A DNA stretch of 64,000 nt from Trujillonella endophytica (GCF_019799905.1 NZ_JABGCI010000004.1:1-64000); one strand, 5' to 3'. Counted from the first letter of the stretch, positions 1 to 19,068 are shown. Translations and numbers: made by a program. The notes: generated from the sequence alone by a model not told the origin.

Positions 1-72
1 TGCGCAGTGCACGGGGTAATACTTGGCACTGACTTTCGGCACGCTGTTGAGTTCTCAAGGAACGGACGCGCG
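1..72 (-). promoter_or_regulatory. rRNA operon 5' leader (partial, reads out of the window)
   Basis: Read on the minus strand this stretch contains TTGAGAACTCAACAGCGTG followed by a GTGCCAA-type segment. This resembles the boxA-region leader that precedes 16S rRNA in many Actinobacteria. The 16S gene should therefore start a short distance beyond the left edge and be transcribed leftwards. No mature rRNA sequence is inside the window. The identification rests on recognising the leader, not on seeing rRNA. Confidence 0.75.
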
Positions 73-198
73 AAGAACCGGACTCCACGAGGAAGTCGTC
101 GTCAACGGCGGCTTGTCCTACCCTACGCCGCATCCGGGGCGACCCTCGCGGGCCCTCCCCCGGCGGCCCCTCCCGGGGTCTCGCGCGGCGCAGAGAGA

Positions 199-228
199 AA
201 GTTACGCGCCTGTCGGAGGCCGTGTCAA
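199..228 (-). promoter_or_regulatory. Probable rRNA operon promoter
   Basis: On the minus strand a consensus -35 TTGACA (223-228) is followed, after an 18-base spacer, by TAACTT (199-204). It lies about 130 bases upstream of the boxA-like leader and 75 bases downstream of the tyrS stop. It is the best sigma-70-type promoter in the 302-base gap. Further promoters are possible (for example around a TAGGGT near 120-125), but no second convincing -35/-10 pair is visible. Confidence 0.65.
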
Positions 229-286
229 ACGGGCTGGGAGGTGACGGTCGACACCCGGCCGGAACCGGCGCGTCACCTGGTGTTCA

Positions 287-310
287 CGCCTCTGAGGGGA
301 TCTCAGGGCG
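287..310 (-). terminator. Hairpin at the tyrS stop codon
   Basis: CGCC-T-CTGAG and CTCAG-GGCG form a roughly 9-bp stem with one bulge and a five-base loop, overlapping the tyrS stop codon. There is no clear U tract. It may separate the arg-tyrS transcript from the rRNA promoter, but a terminator role is only inferred. Confidence 0.35.
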
Positions 311-1585
311 CTGCCGGACCACGCTGCACACCGGCCACGGCCCGCTTCCCCCGGCGCAGCACCAGCCAGCCACCGGGCAGCCAGGCGTCCTCCCCCGGCA
401 CCGCCTCCGCGTCGGTCACCCGCTCGTTGTTCAGGTAGGCACCGCCCTCCTTCACCGTGCGCCGGGCCTCCGACAGGCTCGCCGCCAGACCGGTGAGCTG
501 GAGCAGCACGCCGACGGTCGGGACGTCGCCGTCCACGGTGACGCTCCCGGCCTCCCGCAGCGCGGCGCCGAGCGTCTCGGGGCCGAGGGCCGACAGCTCC
601 TCGCGTCCGAACAGCGCACGGCCGGCGGCCTCGGCCTGGCGCAGCTCGTCGGGCCCGTGCACGAGGAGGGTGAGCTCCTCGGCCAGCGCCCGCTGGGCCG
701 CGCGGGAGGCGGGCCGCTGCTCGCTCTCCGCCACCAGGGCCGCCACCTCCTCGGCCGGCCGCTCGGAGAACAGCGGCAGCCAGGTGCGGGCGTCGGCGTC
801 GTCGGCATTGAGCCAGAACTGGAAGAACGCGTAGGGCGACGTGAGCGCCGGGTCGAGCCAGACCGTGCCGCCCTCGCTCTTGCCGAACTTCTGCCCGTCG
901 GACTTGGTGACCAGCTGGGTCGACAGCGCGTGCACAGCGGCACCCTCGGTGCGGCGCACCAGGTCGATGCCGGCCGTGAGGTTGCCCCACTGGTCGGAGC
1001 CGCCGCTCTGCAGCGTGCAGCCGTGTCGGCGGAACAGCTCGCGGTAGTCGTTGGCCTGCAGGATCTGGTAGCTGAACTCCGTGTAGCTGATGCCGGCCTC
1101 GGAGTTCAGCCGGGCCGACACCGCCTCCTTGGCCAGCATCCGGCCGACCCGGAAGTGCTTGCCGAGGTCCCGCAGGAAGTCGATCGCCGACAGCGGCTCG
1201 GTCCAGGAGAGGTTGTCCACGTAGATCGGGGCGCGCAGCCCGTCGCGGTCGGCCGGCACGTCGAGGAAGGGCGCGACCTGGCGGCGGATGCTGTCCACCC
1301 ACTGGGCGACCGTCGCCCGCTCGTTCAGCTGCCGCTCGGCCGTCGGCCGCGGGTCGCCGATCAGACCGGTCGCCCCGCCGACGAGCACGATCGGCTGGTG
1401 CCCGCCCCGCTGGAGCGCACGGAGCACCATGAACTGCACGAGGTGCCCGACGTGCAGGCTCGGCGCGGTCGGGTCGAAGCCGCAGTAGTAGGTGACCGGC
1501 GCGGCGGCCAGGTGGGCGCGCAGCGCGTCCTCGTCGGTGGTCTGGGCGATCAGCCCACGCCGGTGCAGCTCGTCGATCACGTCGG

Positions 1586-1589
<4 letters not shown>
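303..1589 (-). CDS. tyrS: Tyrosyl-tRNA synthetase
   Basis: This is a 428-aa class I synthetase that charges tRNA-Tyr in the cytoplasm. The HVGH version of the HIGH motif follows the YYCGFDPTAPSLHVGH block, and the class KMSKS loop is KFGKS at about residue 234. The C-terminal 60 residues form an S4-like RNA-binding domain. The GTG start at 1587-1589 gives the usual length and overlaps the upstream mpg stop by four bases (GTGA), so it is the last gene of the arg operon. Its position directly upstream of an rRNA promoter is seen in other Actinobacteria. Confidence 0.97.
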
Positions 1590-6347
<4,758 letters not shown>

Positions 6348-6351
<4 letters not shown>

Positions 6352-7399
6352 GCCGTCGCCTCCTCCTGTGTCGGCTCGGTGGGCGCCGGGACGACCATCG
6401 TCCCGGTGCCCTCACTCGTGAACATCTCCAGCAGCAGGGCGTGCGGGGTACGGCCGTCGACGACGGTCGCCCGCTTCACCCCGCCCTCGACCGCCCGCAG
6501 GCAGGCGGCCATCTTCGGGACCATCCCGGAGTCCAGGTCCGGCAGGATCTCGGCCAGCTCCGCCGCGTCGATCTGCTGCACCAGCGAGCCCCGGTCGGGC
6601 CAGTCGGCGTAGAGCCCCTCGACGTCGGTGAGGACGACGAGCTTCACCGCGTCCAGCGCGACGGCCACGGCGGCCGCGGCGGTGTCGGCGTTGACGTTGT
6701 GCACCACGCCGGCGGCATCGGGGGCGACGGTGGCGATCACCGGGATGTGCCCGGACGCCAGCAGCGCCCGCACCGGTCCGGGGTCGACCTCGACGACGTC
6801 GCCGACCAGGCCGACGTCCACGGGCTCGCCGTCGACCGTCGCCGTCGTCCGCTCGGCGCGGAACAGGCCGCCGTCCTCGCCGGACAGGCCCACGGCCAGC
6901 GGGCCGTGCTGGTTGATCAGACCGACCACCTCGGGCGTGACCTGGCCGGTGAGCACCATGCGGACGACGTCGATCGTCTCCTCGGTGGTCACCCGCAGGC
7001 CGCCGCGGAACTCGCTGGCGACGCCGAGCCGCCCCAGCATCTCGGTGATCTGCGGCCCGCCGCCGTGCACGACGACCGGCAGGATCCCGCAGGTCCGCAG
7101 GAAGACCATGTCGTCGGCGAAGGCCCGGCGGCACTCGTCGTCGACCATCGCGTGGCCGCCGTACTTGATCACCACGACGTTGCCGTGGAACTCCTTGAGC
7201 CACGGCAGCGCCCCGGTGAGGACGGCGACCTTCAACGCATCCCCCTCGGGGTCGTACTGGCGCATCTTCCGCGTGGTGCCGATCCGGCGGCGGACCGCGC
7301 CGACCTCGGGGGCGTGCTCGTCGATGCGGACGTCGGGCGGGGTCGGGTCCTGGGCGTTCGGGTCGTGGGCGTTCGGGTCGTGGGCGTTCGGGTCGTGGC

Positions 7400-7403
<4 letters not shown>
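6348..7403 (-). CDS. argB: Acetylglutamate kinase with a repeat-bearing N-terminal extension
   Basis: This 351-aa amino-acid kinase phosphorylates N-acetylglutamate. The catalytic core starts near residue 58 ([10 protein letters not shown]), followed by [10 protein letters not shown] and [10 protein letters not shown], and ends with the usual nucleotide-binding region. The core is normal size. About 55 residues precede it, starting with three near-copies of the pentapeptide HDPNA, encoded by a perfect 15-base tandem repeat. The ATG at 7401-7403 is favoured because it overlaps the argJ stop (ATGA). A shorter start at the Met in RKMRQYD would remove the extension. Confidence 0.95.
7351..7395. 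repeat. Three perfect 15-base tandem repeats in the argB 5' end
   Basis: The unit TGGGCGTTCGGGTCG occurs three times without change (7351-7365, 7366-7380, 7381-7395). It encodes the DPNAH repeats at the ArgB N-terminus. Perfect identity suggests recent slippage, and copy number may vary between strains. Changes by whole units keep the frame. Confidence 0.9.
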
Positions 7404-9640
<2,237 letters not shown>

Positions 9641-9687
9641 CCGGAATGCCCGGAGGCGCCGGACGCGGGCCCCGGCACACTCGCCGC

Positions 9688-10485
9688 ATGCGCATGCAGG
9701 CCTGCGTGAACGGCTCCCGGCTCCCCGGCGAGCACCCGGCCCTCCCGGTGAGCGCTGCCGAGCTCGCCCGCGACGTGGCGGCGGTGGTCGCCGCCGGAGC
9801 GACCTCGGTCCACCTGCACGTCAAGGACGACGCCGGCGCCGACACCCTCGACGGGGCGGTGATCGCGACCGTGCTCCCCGCCGTCCGCGCCGCTGCTCCC
9901 GGCGTCCCGATCGGCATCACCACCGGGGCCTGGGCCGCACCGGAGACCGCCGAGCGGCTGTCGCGGATCCGGGCGTGGACGGTGCTGCCCGACGCCGCCT
10001 CCGTCAACTGGCACGAGGACGGCGCGGAACAGGTCGCCGTCGCGCTGCTCGAGCGGGGGGTCGCCGTCGACGCCGGCCTGTGGCACGCCGAGGCGGTCGC
10101 GGCCTGGACTGCGTCGGGCCTCCGCGACCGCTGTGCGCGGGTCCTCCTGGAACTGCCCGACGGCCCGGACGCCGACGGCACGCACCGGCTCGCGGACGAG
10201 CTCCTCGCCCTCGTCGGCACCGGCCCGCCGGTGCAGCTCCACGGGGAGGGCTCGAGCACCTGGCCGGCGCTCCGCCACGCCGCGGCGCTGGGCCTGGACA
10301 CGAGGATCGGCCTGGAGGACACGCTGTACCTGCCGGACGGCTCGCCGGCCCCGGACAACGCGGCCCTGGTCCGGGCCGCCGCCCAGCTCCTCCGGCCCGG
10401 CGACTTACTGACCGCCCGGCCCGCGCGGCTCAGCCCGCGGCGGTCGGGTCCCCGTAGGCGGCGAGCTTGGTCTCGGCGTCGGTGA
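9688..10485 (+). CDS. BKACE family protein (3-keto-5-aminohexanoate cleavage enzyme-like)
   Basis: This 265-aa TIM-barrel protein is of the beta-keto acid cleavage family, which splits beta-keto acids with acetyl-CoA. Family features are the N-terminal ACVNGSR, HLHVKDDAGADTL, IGITTGAWA and the C-terminal IGLEDTLYLPDGSPAPDN block. The true substrate cannot be read from sequence. ATG at 9688 is followed by a second in-frame ATG six bases on. The last 20 residues are basic and overlap the convergent DUF6158 gene by 56 bases, so the 3' end may have drifted past an older stop. Confidence 0.85.
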   Translation: MRMQACVNGSRLPGEHPALPVSAAELARDVAAVVAAGATSVHLHVKDDAGADTLDGAVIATVLPAVRAAAPGVPIGITTGAWAAPETAERLSRIRAWTVLPDAASVNWHEDGAEQVAVALLERGVAVDAGLWHAEAVAAWTASGLRDRCARVLLELPDGPDADGTHRLADELLALVGTGPPVQLHGEGSSTWPALRHAAALGLDTRIGLEDTLYLPDGSPAPDNAALVRAAAQLLRPGDLLTARPARLSPRRSGPRRRRAWSRRR

Positions 10486-10645
10486 TGCCGCGGGAGAAGC
10501 GGCGCAGGTACTCGGCCTCGAGTTGGTCGGTCCGCTCGCGGTGGTTCGCCCACGCCTCGGCGGAGGACTTCCGCAGGATGTCGTGCCGCTTCTCGTAGAG
10601 GTGGTTGAGCTCGCGGTTGAGGTCCTCGTCGGAGATCTCGGCCAT
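10430..10645 (-). CDS. DUF6158 family small protein
   Basis: This 71-aa acidic, helical protein contains LSDEDL-like ISDEDLNRELNHLYEKRH and ERTDQLEAEYLRRF, typical of the small actinobacterial DUF6158 family with no known function. The start is the ATG at 10643-10645; a second ATG 18 bases upstream (10661-10663) would add six residues. It is cytoplasmic with no signal or membrane segment. Its 3' end overlaps the convergent BKACE gene. Confidence 0.8.
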   Translation of the reverse strand: MAEISDEDLNRELNHLYEKRHDILRKSSAEAWANHRERTDQLEAEYLRRFSRGITDAETKLAAYGDPTAAG

Positions 10646-10703
10646 CGCCGGTGGATGCAGCATGATCAGGACCCTAGGCAGACCGGACCGGTCCCGCAGG
10701 ACG

Positions 10704-11507
10704 TCAGGCGAGCGGGTCGCCGTCGCCGTACGGGCGCAGCCGCAGCCGTCGCGCGTCGCCCTCCGGCACGAACCCGCGGACGGCGTCGAGGTGGTCGGCA
10801 CCGACGCGCAGGAAGCGGCCGCTCCAGGCGTCGAGCTCCCCGGCCGCGATCGCCGCCACGAACGCCACGACCTCGGCGGGATCGGTCCACTCGGTGCGGT
10901 CGGCGTGCATCGGCATGGCCTCGGTCATCGGCGTGCGGACGACGCCCGGCGCCAGGTCGAAGGCGTGCACGTCGGACCCCTCCAGCGCGCCGTCCAGGGC
11001 CTCGGTCAGCCGCATCAGCCCGGTCTTGGCCACCGAGTACGCCGAGTACTCCGGCCGGGCCCGGACGCTCATCCCGCTGGCGACGTTCACGACCCGACCG
11101 CGGTTGCGCAGGACCATCCACGGCACGACCGCGCGGCACAGCAGGAGCCCGCCCCGCACGTGGCTGGAGACGACGTCCCACCACCGGTCGGGGTCGGCCT
11201 CCCACAGCGGCTCCTCTTCCGCGTCGATCAGGCCGGCGTTGTTGACCAGCAGGTCGACGCGCCCGAGCCGCTCGGTCACCTCGGCGACCGCGGCGTCGAC
11301 GGCGGCGCGGTCGGTGACGTCGGCGGTCACGGCCAGGGTGGGGCTCCCGGTCGCGGCGGCGATCTCGTCCATCGCCGTCCGCAGCCGGTCCCCGGTCCGC
11401 GCCAGCCCGGCGACGGCCATGCCGCGGGCGGCCAGGCCCTCGGCGACGGCCCGGCCGATGCCCGAGCCCGCCCCGGTGACCAGCGCGACCCCGGACAGCT
11501 CACCCAC
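10704..11507 (-). CDS. Short-chain dehydrogenase/reductase (classical SDR)
   Basis: This 267-aa NAD(P)-dependent oxidoreductase has the cofactor loop TGAGSGIG (about residues 11-18), NNAG (about residue 90), the active-site Ser region VVNVASGMS and the catalytic YSVAK (about residues 155-159). Substrate is unknown. Its GTG start lies eight bases inside the pheT 3' end, so it is probably translated from the pheST message. The C-terminal 25 residues are arginine-rich. Confidence 0.93.
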   Translation of the reverse strand: MGELSGVALVTGAGSGIGRAVAEGLAARGMAVAGLARTGDRLRTAMDEIAAATGSPTLAVTADVTDRAAVDAAVAEVTERLGRVDLLVNNAGLIDAEEEPLWEADPDRWWDVVSSHVRGGLLLCRAVVPWMVLRNRGRVVNVASGMSVRARPEYSAYSVAKTGLMRLTEALDGALEGSDVHAFDLAPGVVRTPMTEAMPMHADRTEWTDPAEVVAFVAAIAAGELDAWSGRFLRVGADHLDAVRGFVPEGDARRLRLRPYGDGDPLA

Positions 11508-13988
11508 GCAGCTCGGCCTCGTGGGCCTGCTGCACGGACCGGATCACCCGCTCGCGGACCTGGGTCGACTCCTCGCCGCTCAGCGTCCGGTCGGGTGCCC
11601 GCAGGGTCAGGGCGAAGGCCAGCGACCGGCGTCCCGCGCCCACCTGCGGTCCCGCGTAGACGTCGAAGAGCCGGACGTCCTCGAGCAGGTCACCGGCGCT
11701 CTCCCGGATCGAGGCCTCGACCTCGGCCGCGGGCACCCGGTCACCCACGACGAACGCCAGGTCCAGGTACACCGGCGGGAAGGCCGAGATCGACGGCCCG
11801 ACCGGCACGCCGGCGAGGGGCAGCGCGTCGACGTCGAGCTCCATCACCGAGGTCCGCGCCGGCAGCTCCAGCGCCGAGCACACCCGGGGGTGCAGCTCGC
11901 CGGCGAATCCCACGCTCCGCAGGGCCCCGTCGACGCCGTCCACCAGCAGCTCCGCACAGCGGCCGGGGTGCCAGGGTGCCCGGTCGCCGGCCCGCACGGT
12001 CAGCGCCACCCCGGCGGCCGCGGCCACCCGGTGGGCGGCCTCCACGGCGTCGGCCCACTCCGCCGGCCGGCCCGCGCCCCACCAGCCGCGGGCCTCGCGC
12101 TGGCCGGTGAGCGCCACGGCCACGTGCCACGGCTGCTCCGGCACCGCGCCCAGCAGCGCGGCCAGGGTCGCGTCGTCGGGACGGCGGTCCACCCCCGGCA
12201 GCGGCGCCGGGGCGCGGTCCCCGCCCGGGAAGACCGCGCCGTGCTCGAACAGCGCGAGGTCGCGCTGCCCGCGGGAGAGGTTGCGGGCCAGCGTGGCCAG
12301 CAGGCCGGGCAGCAGCGTGGTCCGCAGCGCCGGCTCCTCCTCCGACAGCGGGTTGCGGACGACGACGACCGAGCGGCGCTCGTCGTCGGGCGGCAGGCCG
12401 AGGGCGTCGAGCGCCTTCTCCCCGACGAACGGGTAGGCGGGCGCCTCGACGTAACCGGCCTCGGCCAGCGCGCGGCCGATCGCCCGGCGGCGGCGCTGGG
12501 CGTCGGTCAACCCGCGGCCGGGAGGCGCCGTGGGCAGCACGGACGGGATGTCGTCGTAGCCGGACAGCCGGACGACCTCCTCGACCAGGTCCGCCGGGTC
12601 GGTGAGGTCGGGGCGCCAGGACGGCGGGGTGACGCGCAGCGGCCCGTCGTCCCCCTCGACCGTGCACCCGACCGCGGTGAGCTCCTCCACCACGTGTGCC
12701 GGGGTGTAGGGCACGCCGGCGACCTGCGCCGGCCGGGCCGCGTCCAGCGCGATGGCCGGGCGCGGACCACGGGTGTCGACGTCGACCGGCGAGCCGACCA
12801 CGCGCGCCCCGCCGTACTCGGCGAGCAGCTCGGCGGCCCGGGCCAGCGCGGCCGTGGTCATCTCCGGGTCGACGCCGCGCTCGAAGCGCTTCGCGGCCTC
12901 GCTGGGCAGCCGGTGCCGGCGGGCCGTGCGGGCCACCCCGGTCGGCTCCCAGTGCGCGGCCTCCAGGAGCACCGCGGTGGTGCCGTTCCCGATCTCGGTC
13001 GACGCGCCGCCCATGACCGCGGCCAGGCCGATCGGGCCGGTGTCGTCGGTGATCAGCAGGTCGTCGGCGTGCAGCGCGCGGTCGGCGCCGTCGAGGGTCG
13101 TGAGCCGCTCCCCCGCCCGCGCCCGGCGGACGACGATCGGGCCGATCACCGCGTCGCGGTCGAAGGCGTGCATCGGCTGGCCGAGCTCGAGCATCACGTA
13201 GTTGGTGACGTCGACGGCCAGGGAGATGCTCCGGACGCCGGACTGGGCCAGCCGGCGGCGCATCCACCACGGGCTCGGCGCCGTCGGGTCCAGGCCCTCC
13301 AGCGCGACCATCGAGAAGCGGTCGCAGCGGTCGGCGTCCTCGACGAGCACCTGCCACGCGGGCTCCCCGGACCCGGCCGGCAGCTCCCGCGCGCCGGGGT
13401 CGCGCCAGTCGACGCCCAGGCCGGTGCCCATCTCGCGGGCGATGCCGCGCATGGACAGGCAGTACCCGCGGTCCGGGGTGACGGCCAGCTCGATGACGAC
13501 GTCCTCCAGGCCGACGAGCGCGCCGGCGGGGGTGCCCGGCGCCGGGGTCGCGGGATCGGAGCTGTCCCCCAGGACCAGGATCCCGGCGTGGTCGTCGCCG
13601 ACGCCCAGCTCACGGACCGAGCAGATCATCCCGTCGGAGACGTGGTCGTAGGTCTTCCGCGCGGCGATCTCGAAGCCGCCGGGCAGGACGGCGCCGGGCA
13701 GGGCGACGACGACCGCGTCACCGGCGGTGAAGTTCCGGGCCCCGCAGACGATGCCCCGCGGCTCCTCCTCGCCGACGTCGACCTGCGTGTACCGGATCGG
13801 CTTCTTGAAGCCGGTCAGCTCCTCGATCTCCAGCACCCGGCCGACGACGAACGGGCCGGTCACCGGCTCGGGTCGGTGGATCTCCTCGACCTCGAGGCCG
13901 AGCCGGACGAAGGCGGTGTCCAGGTCCTCGACCGTCGTCCCGGCGGGGACGTCGACGTGTTCGGCCAGCCAGCCGATGGGGACCCGCA

Positions 13989-13989
<1 letters not shown>
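11500..13989 (-). CDS. pheT: Phenylalanyl-tRNA synthetase beta subunit
   Basis: This 829-aa beta subunit of the alpha2-beta2 enzyme has an N-terminal tRNA-binding domain (about residues 40-150, GLEVEEI... VCGARNF), B3/B4 editing domain (about 210-400), B5 (about 420-490), the catalytic-like core, and a C-terminal anticodon-binding FDX-ACB domain with SISAFPPVYLDLAFV. ATG at 13987-13989 overlaps the pheS stop by one base (TGATG), so coupling is expected. Confidence 0.97.
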
Positions 13990-16048
<2,059 letters not shown>

Positions 16049-16117
16049 ACCGGTCTCCCCCGGGCGGGTGGGTCCGGCCGCCGCCGGCTGGACCCGTGGG
16101 CGGGGCGTGCCGATGGC

Positions 16118-18403
16118 ATGCCCGTGGACCACCCCGCCTCCGCCACCGCACTCGTCGACACCTCGCTCGACACCGCCCTCGACGCCGTCCTCGCCACCGG
16201 CGGGATCCGCAGCGTCTTCCAGCCGATCGTCGAGATCGACACCGGCCGGGTCGTGGCCTACGAGGCGCTGGCGCGCGGACCGCACGGCCCGCTGGAGCGG
16301 CCGGACCAGCTGTTCGACGCCGCCCGGAGCGCCGCCCGGCTCGCCGAGCTGGACCAGGCCTGCCGGACCGCCGCGCTGCGCGGCGCCCTGGCGCACGGGC
16401 TCGTGGCGCCGCTGACGCTGTTCGTCAACGTCGAGCCCGAGGTCCTCGACCGGGCACCCATGGAGACGCTGCTCGGCCTCGCCGAGGCCGCGCCCGGGCG
16501 GCTGCGGGTGGTCCTGGAGATCACCGAGCGGGCCCTGGCCTCGCGACCGGCCGAGCTGCTGCGCACCGTGGAGCGGGTCCGGTCGGTCGGCTGGGGGGTC
16601 GCGGTGGACGACGTCGGCGCCGAGCCGATGTCGCTCGCCTTCATGCCGCTGCTCCGCCCCGACGTCGTCAAGCTCGACCTGCGGCTGGTCCAGGAGCGCC
16701 CCGGACCCGACGTCGCCGAGATCATGAACGCGGTCAACGCCTACGCCGAGCGCACCGGCGCCGTGGTGCTCGCCGAGGGGATCGAGCACGAGGAGCACCT
16801 GGCCGTCGCTCGCGGTCTCGGCGCCACCCTCGGCCAGGGCTGGTACTTCGGCCGCCCGGCGGACGGCCCCGCCCTCGACCGGGAGACCGGCGAGCTGGCG
16901 CTGCCCCGGCGCCGGGACGACGCCGTCGCCGACGAGACCGTCTCCCCGTTCACCTGCCTCCCCGAGGGGACGCCCCTGCGGCAGGCCCCCAAGGCCCTGC
17001 TCATCGAGCTGTCCAAGCAGCTGGAGCGCGAGGCCCTGCGGATGGGCCAGACCTGCGTGGTGGCCGCGACCTTCCAGGAGGCCCGCCACTTCACGCCGTC
17101 GACCACCCAGCGCTACCGGGACCTCGTCGAGCGGACGGCGTTCGTCTGCGCGCTCGGCGAGGGCCTGCCCGAGGAGCCGCTGCCCGGGCTGCGCGGCACC
17201 ACGCTGGCCGGCGGCGACCCGGTGCGCGGCGAGTGGGACGTCGCCGTCCTGAGCCCGCACTTCGCCGCCGCCCTGCTCGCCCGCGACCTCGGCGACCGCG
17301 GCCCCGACGCGCAGCGCCGCTTCGAGTACGCCCTCACCTACGACCGGGAGACGGTCGTGCGGGCGACGGCGTCCCTGCTGGCCCGCGTGGCGCCGCGCGT
17401 CGGCCCGGCGCCGGCCGACGTCCGCGCCGTCCCGTCCCCGCCCGCCGTCGCCGTGGCGCGGGTCGCCGCCGCCGGTGTCCCGGCCGGGGAGGCACTGCTG
17501 CTCGAGGCGCTCTCGGCCACCCCCAGCGGCGTCGCCGTCGCCGACCTGCGGCTGCCCGACCAGCCGCTGGTCTACGTCAACCCCGCGTTCGAGCGGCTCG
17601 CCGGCATGAGCCGCGAGGAGCTGCTCGGCCGCAACTGCCGCTTCCTCCAGAGCCCCGACACCGACCCGGCCGCGGTGGCGCGCATCCGCGCCGCCGTCGC
17701 CGCCGGCGAGGAGTGTCGGGAGACCGTGCTGAACGTCCGCGGCCCCGACCGCACGCCATGGTGGAACGAGCTGCACCTGGCGCCGGTCCGCGACGCCGAC
17801 GGCGCCGTCGTGCAGTACATCGGCGTGCAGGTCGACGTGACCGCCCGGGTGGAGGCCGAGCGTGCGCTGCTGCAGGAGCGCGACCGCACCCGCGCCGCGC
17901 TCGCGCGGATCGAGGAGCTGGCGGCCACCGACCCGCTCACCGGCCTGGCCAACCGGCGCCGGCTGCAGGAGCAGGTGGAGACGGCGCTGTGGGACGCCCG
18001 CGCCCGCGGCGACGCGCTGGCCCTGCTCTTCCTCGACCTCGACGGGTTCAAGGCGGTCAACGACCGGCTCGGCCACGCCGCCGGCGACGTGCTGCTGCAG
18101 GAGGTGGCGGCCCGGCTGCGGCGCCGGCTGCGCCGCCGCGACCTGGTGGCCCGGCTCGGCGGCGACGAGTTCCTCGTCGCGCTGCCGGACCTGTCCGCCG
18201 ACGACGCCGCCGCGGAGGCCCGCCGGGTGGCCGACGAGCTGGCCGCCGCGATCTGCCGGCCGGTGGAGATGCACGGCGTCCCGGTCGACGTGCGGGTGAG
18301 CGTCGGGATCGCGGTCGCCCCGGACGACGGCGACGACTTCGCCGCCCTGCTGCACCTGGCCGACACGCGGATGTACGCGGCGAAGGCGGCGCGCACCAGC
18401 TGA
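16118..18403 (+). CDS. EAL-DICT-LOV-GGDEF blue-light-type cyclic-di-GMP signalling protein
   Basis: This 761-aa protein begins with an EAL phosphodiesterase domain (about residues 28-250; E49-A50-L51, LEITER, AEGIEHEEH, LGQGW). A DICT sensory domain follows (about 273-428), then a LOV/PAS domain (about 463-578) with the flavin motif GRNCRFLQ. Cys507 is the expected photoadduct residue, and YIGVQVDVT carries the flavin-contacting Gln. The C-terminus is a GGDEF cyclase domain (GGDEF at 681-685) with an RxxD product-inhibition site just before it. Both catalytic motifs look intact. In the EAL domain DDVGAEPMS replaces the more common DDFGTGYSS. No membrane segment is present. Confidence 0.93.
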   Translation: MPVDHPASATALVDTSLDTALDAVLATGGIRSVFQPIVEIDTGRVVAYEALARGPHGPLERPDQLFDAARSAARLAELDQACRTAALRGALAHGLVAPLTLFVNVEPEVLDRAPMETLLGLAEAAPGRLRVVLEITERALASRPAELLRTVERVRSVGWGVAVDDVGAEPMSLAFMPLLRPDVVKLDLRLVQERPGPDVAEIMNAVNAYAERTGAVVLAEGIEHEEHLAVARGLGATLGQGWYFGRPADGPALDRETGELALPRRRDDAVADETVSPFTCLPEGTPLRQAPKALLIELSKQLEREALRMGQTCVVAATFQEARHFTPSTTQRYRDLVERTAFVCALGEGLPEEPLPGLRGTTLAGGDPVRGEWDVAVLSPHFAAALLARDLGDRGPDAQRRFEYALTYDRETVVRATASLLARVAPRVGPAPADVRAVPSPPAVAVARVAAAGVPAGEALLLEALSATPSGVAVADLRLPDQPLVYVNPAFERLAGMSREELLGRNCRFLQSPDTDPAAVARIRAAVAAGEECRETVLNVRGPDRTPWWNELHLAPVRDADGAVVQYIGVQVDVTARVEAERALLQERDRTRAALARIEELAATDPLTGLANRRRLQEQVETALWDARARGDALALLFLDLDGFKAVNDRLGHAAGDVLLQEVAARLRRRLRRRDLVARLGGDEFLVALPDLSADDAAAEARRVADELAAAICRPVEMHGVPVDVRVSVGIAVAPDDGDDFAALLHLADTRMYAAKAARTS

Positions 18404-18413
18404 TCCGGTGCGG

Positions 18414-19043
18414 TCAGCCGGTCCGCGGCGGGGGCAGCAGGCTGGCCAGCCCGCCGTGGGCGAGGTCGGCCAGCTGCTCGGCGAGCTCGGCGGCCGGGAC
18501 CGTCCGGGCGCCCGACCACCAGTGCGCGGTCAGCTGCACCATGCCGACGACGCCGTAGGCCCACGTCATGGCCGCAGCGGTGGGCCGGCCGGCCGCGGCG
18601 AGGCGCTCGGTCAGGAGCCTCCCCAGGGCCTCGGCCACCTGCCCCTCCGTGGCCGCCACCAGGTCGGCACGGCCCGAGCGCCCGGCCTGGGCGTAGGCGA
18701 ACCGGTAGAGCGCCGGCTCCTCCTCGATGAGCTGCACGAACGCGGCGATGACGGCGTGCAGGCGGGCGCGGTCGTCGCCGCGCTCCAGCGCCAGCTCGCC
18801 GAGCAGCCGGGGCAGCAGCACCTCGCTCGAGACGCGCTCGAGGACGGCGTCGATCAGCTCGTCCTTGTCGGAGAAGTACCGGTAGATCACGGTCTTGGAC
18901 ACCCCGGCGGCGCGGGCGACGTCGTCGACGGCGAAGTCCGGCCCCACCGCGCGGAGCGCGTCCAGCGCCGCGCCCACCAGGTCCTCCCGGCGGCTGCGGC
19001 GGTGCTCGGTCCAGCGGGAGCTGCGGCCGTCCGTCTTCGACAC
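18414..19043 (-). CDS. TetR family transcriptional regulator
   Basis: This 209-aa protein has an N-terminal helix-turn-helix (about residues 20-65, with VDDVARAAGVSKTVIYRYFSDK) and a C-terminal ligand-binding half. GTG at 19041-19043 has a GAGAGGA ribosome site about eight bases away. It is divergent from the diiron oxygenase gene, with palindromic sites between them, so it probably represses that gene and itself. Inducer unknown. Confidence 0.93.
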   Translation of the reverse strand: MSKTDGRSSRWTEHRRSRREDLVGAALDALRAVGPDFAVDDVARAAGVSKTVIYRYFSDKDELIDAVLERVSSEVLLPRLLGELALERGDDRARLHAVIAAFVQLIEEEPALYRFAYAQAGRSGRADLVAATEGQVAEALGRLLTERLAAAGRPTAAAMTWAYGVVGMVQLTAHWWSGARTVPAAELAEQLADLAHGGLASLLPPPRTG

Positions 19044-19068
19044 GCCGTCATCCTCTCGTACTCGTTGC

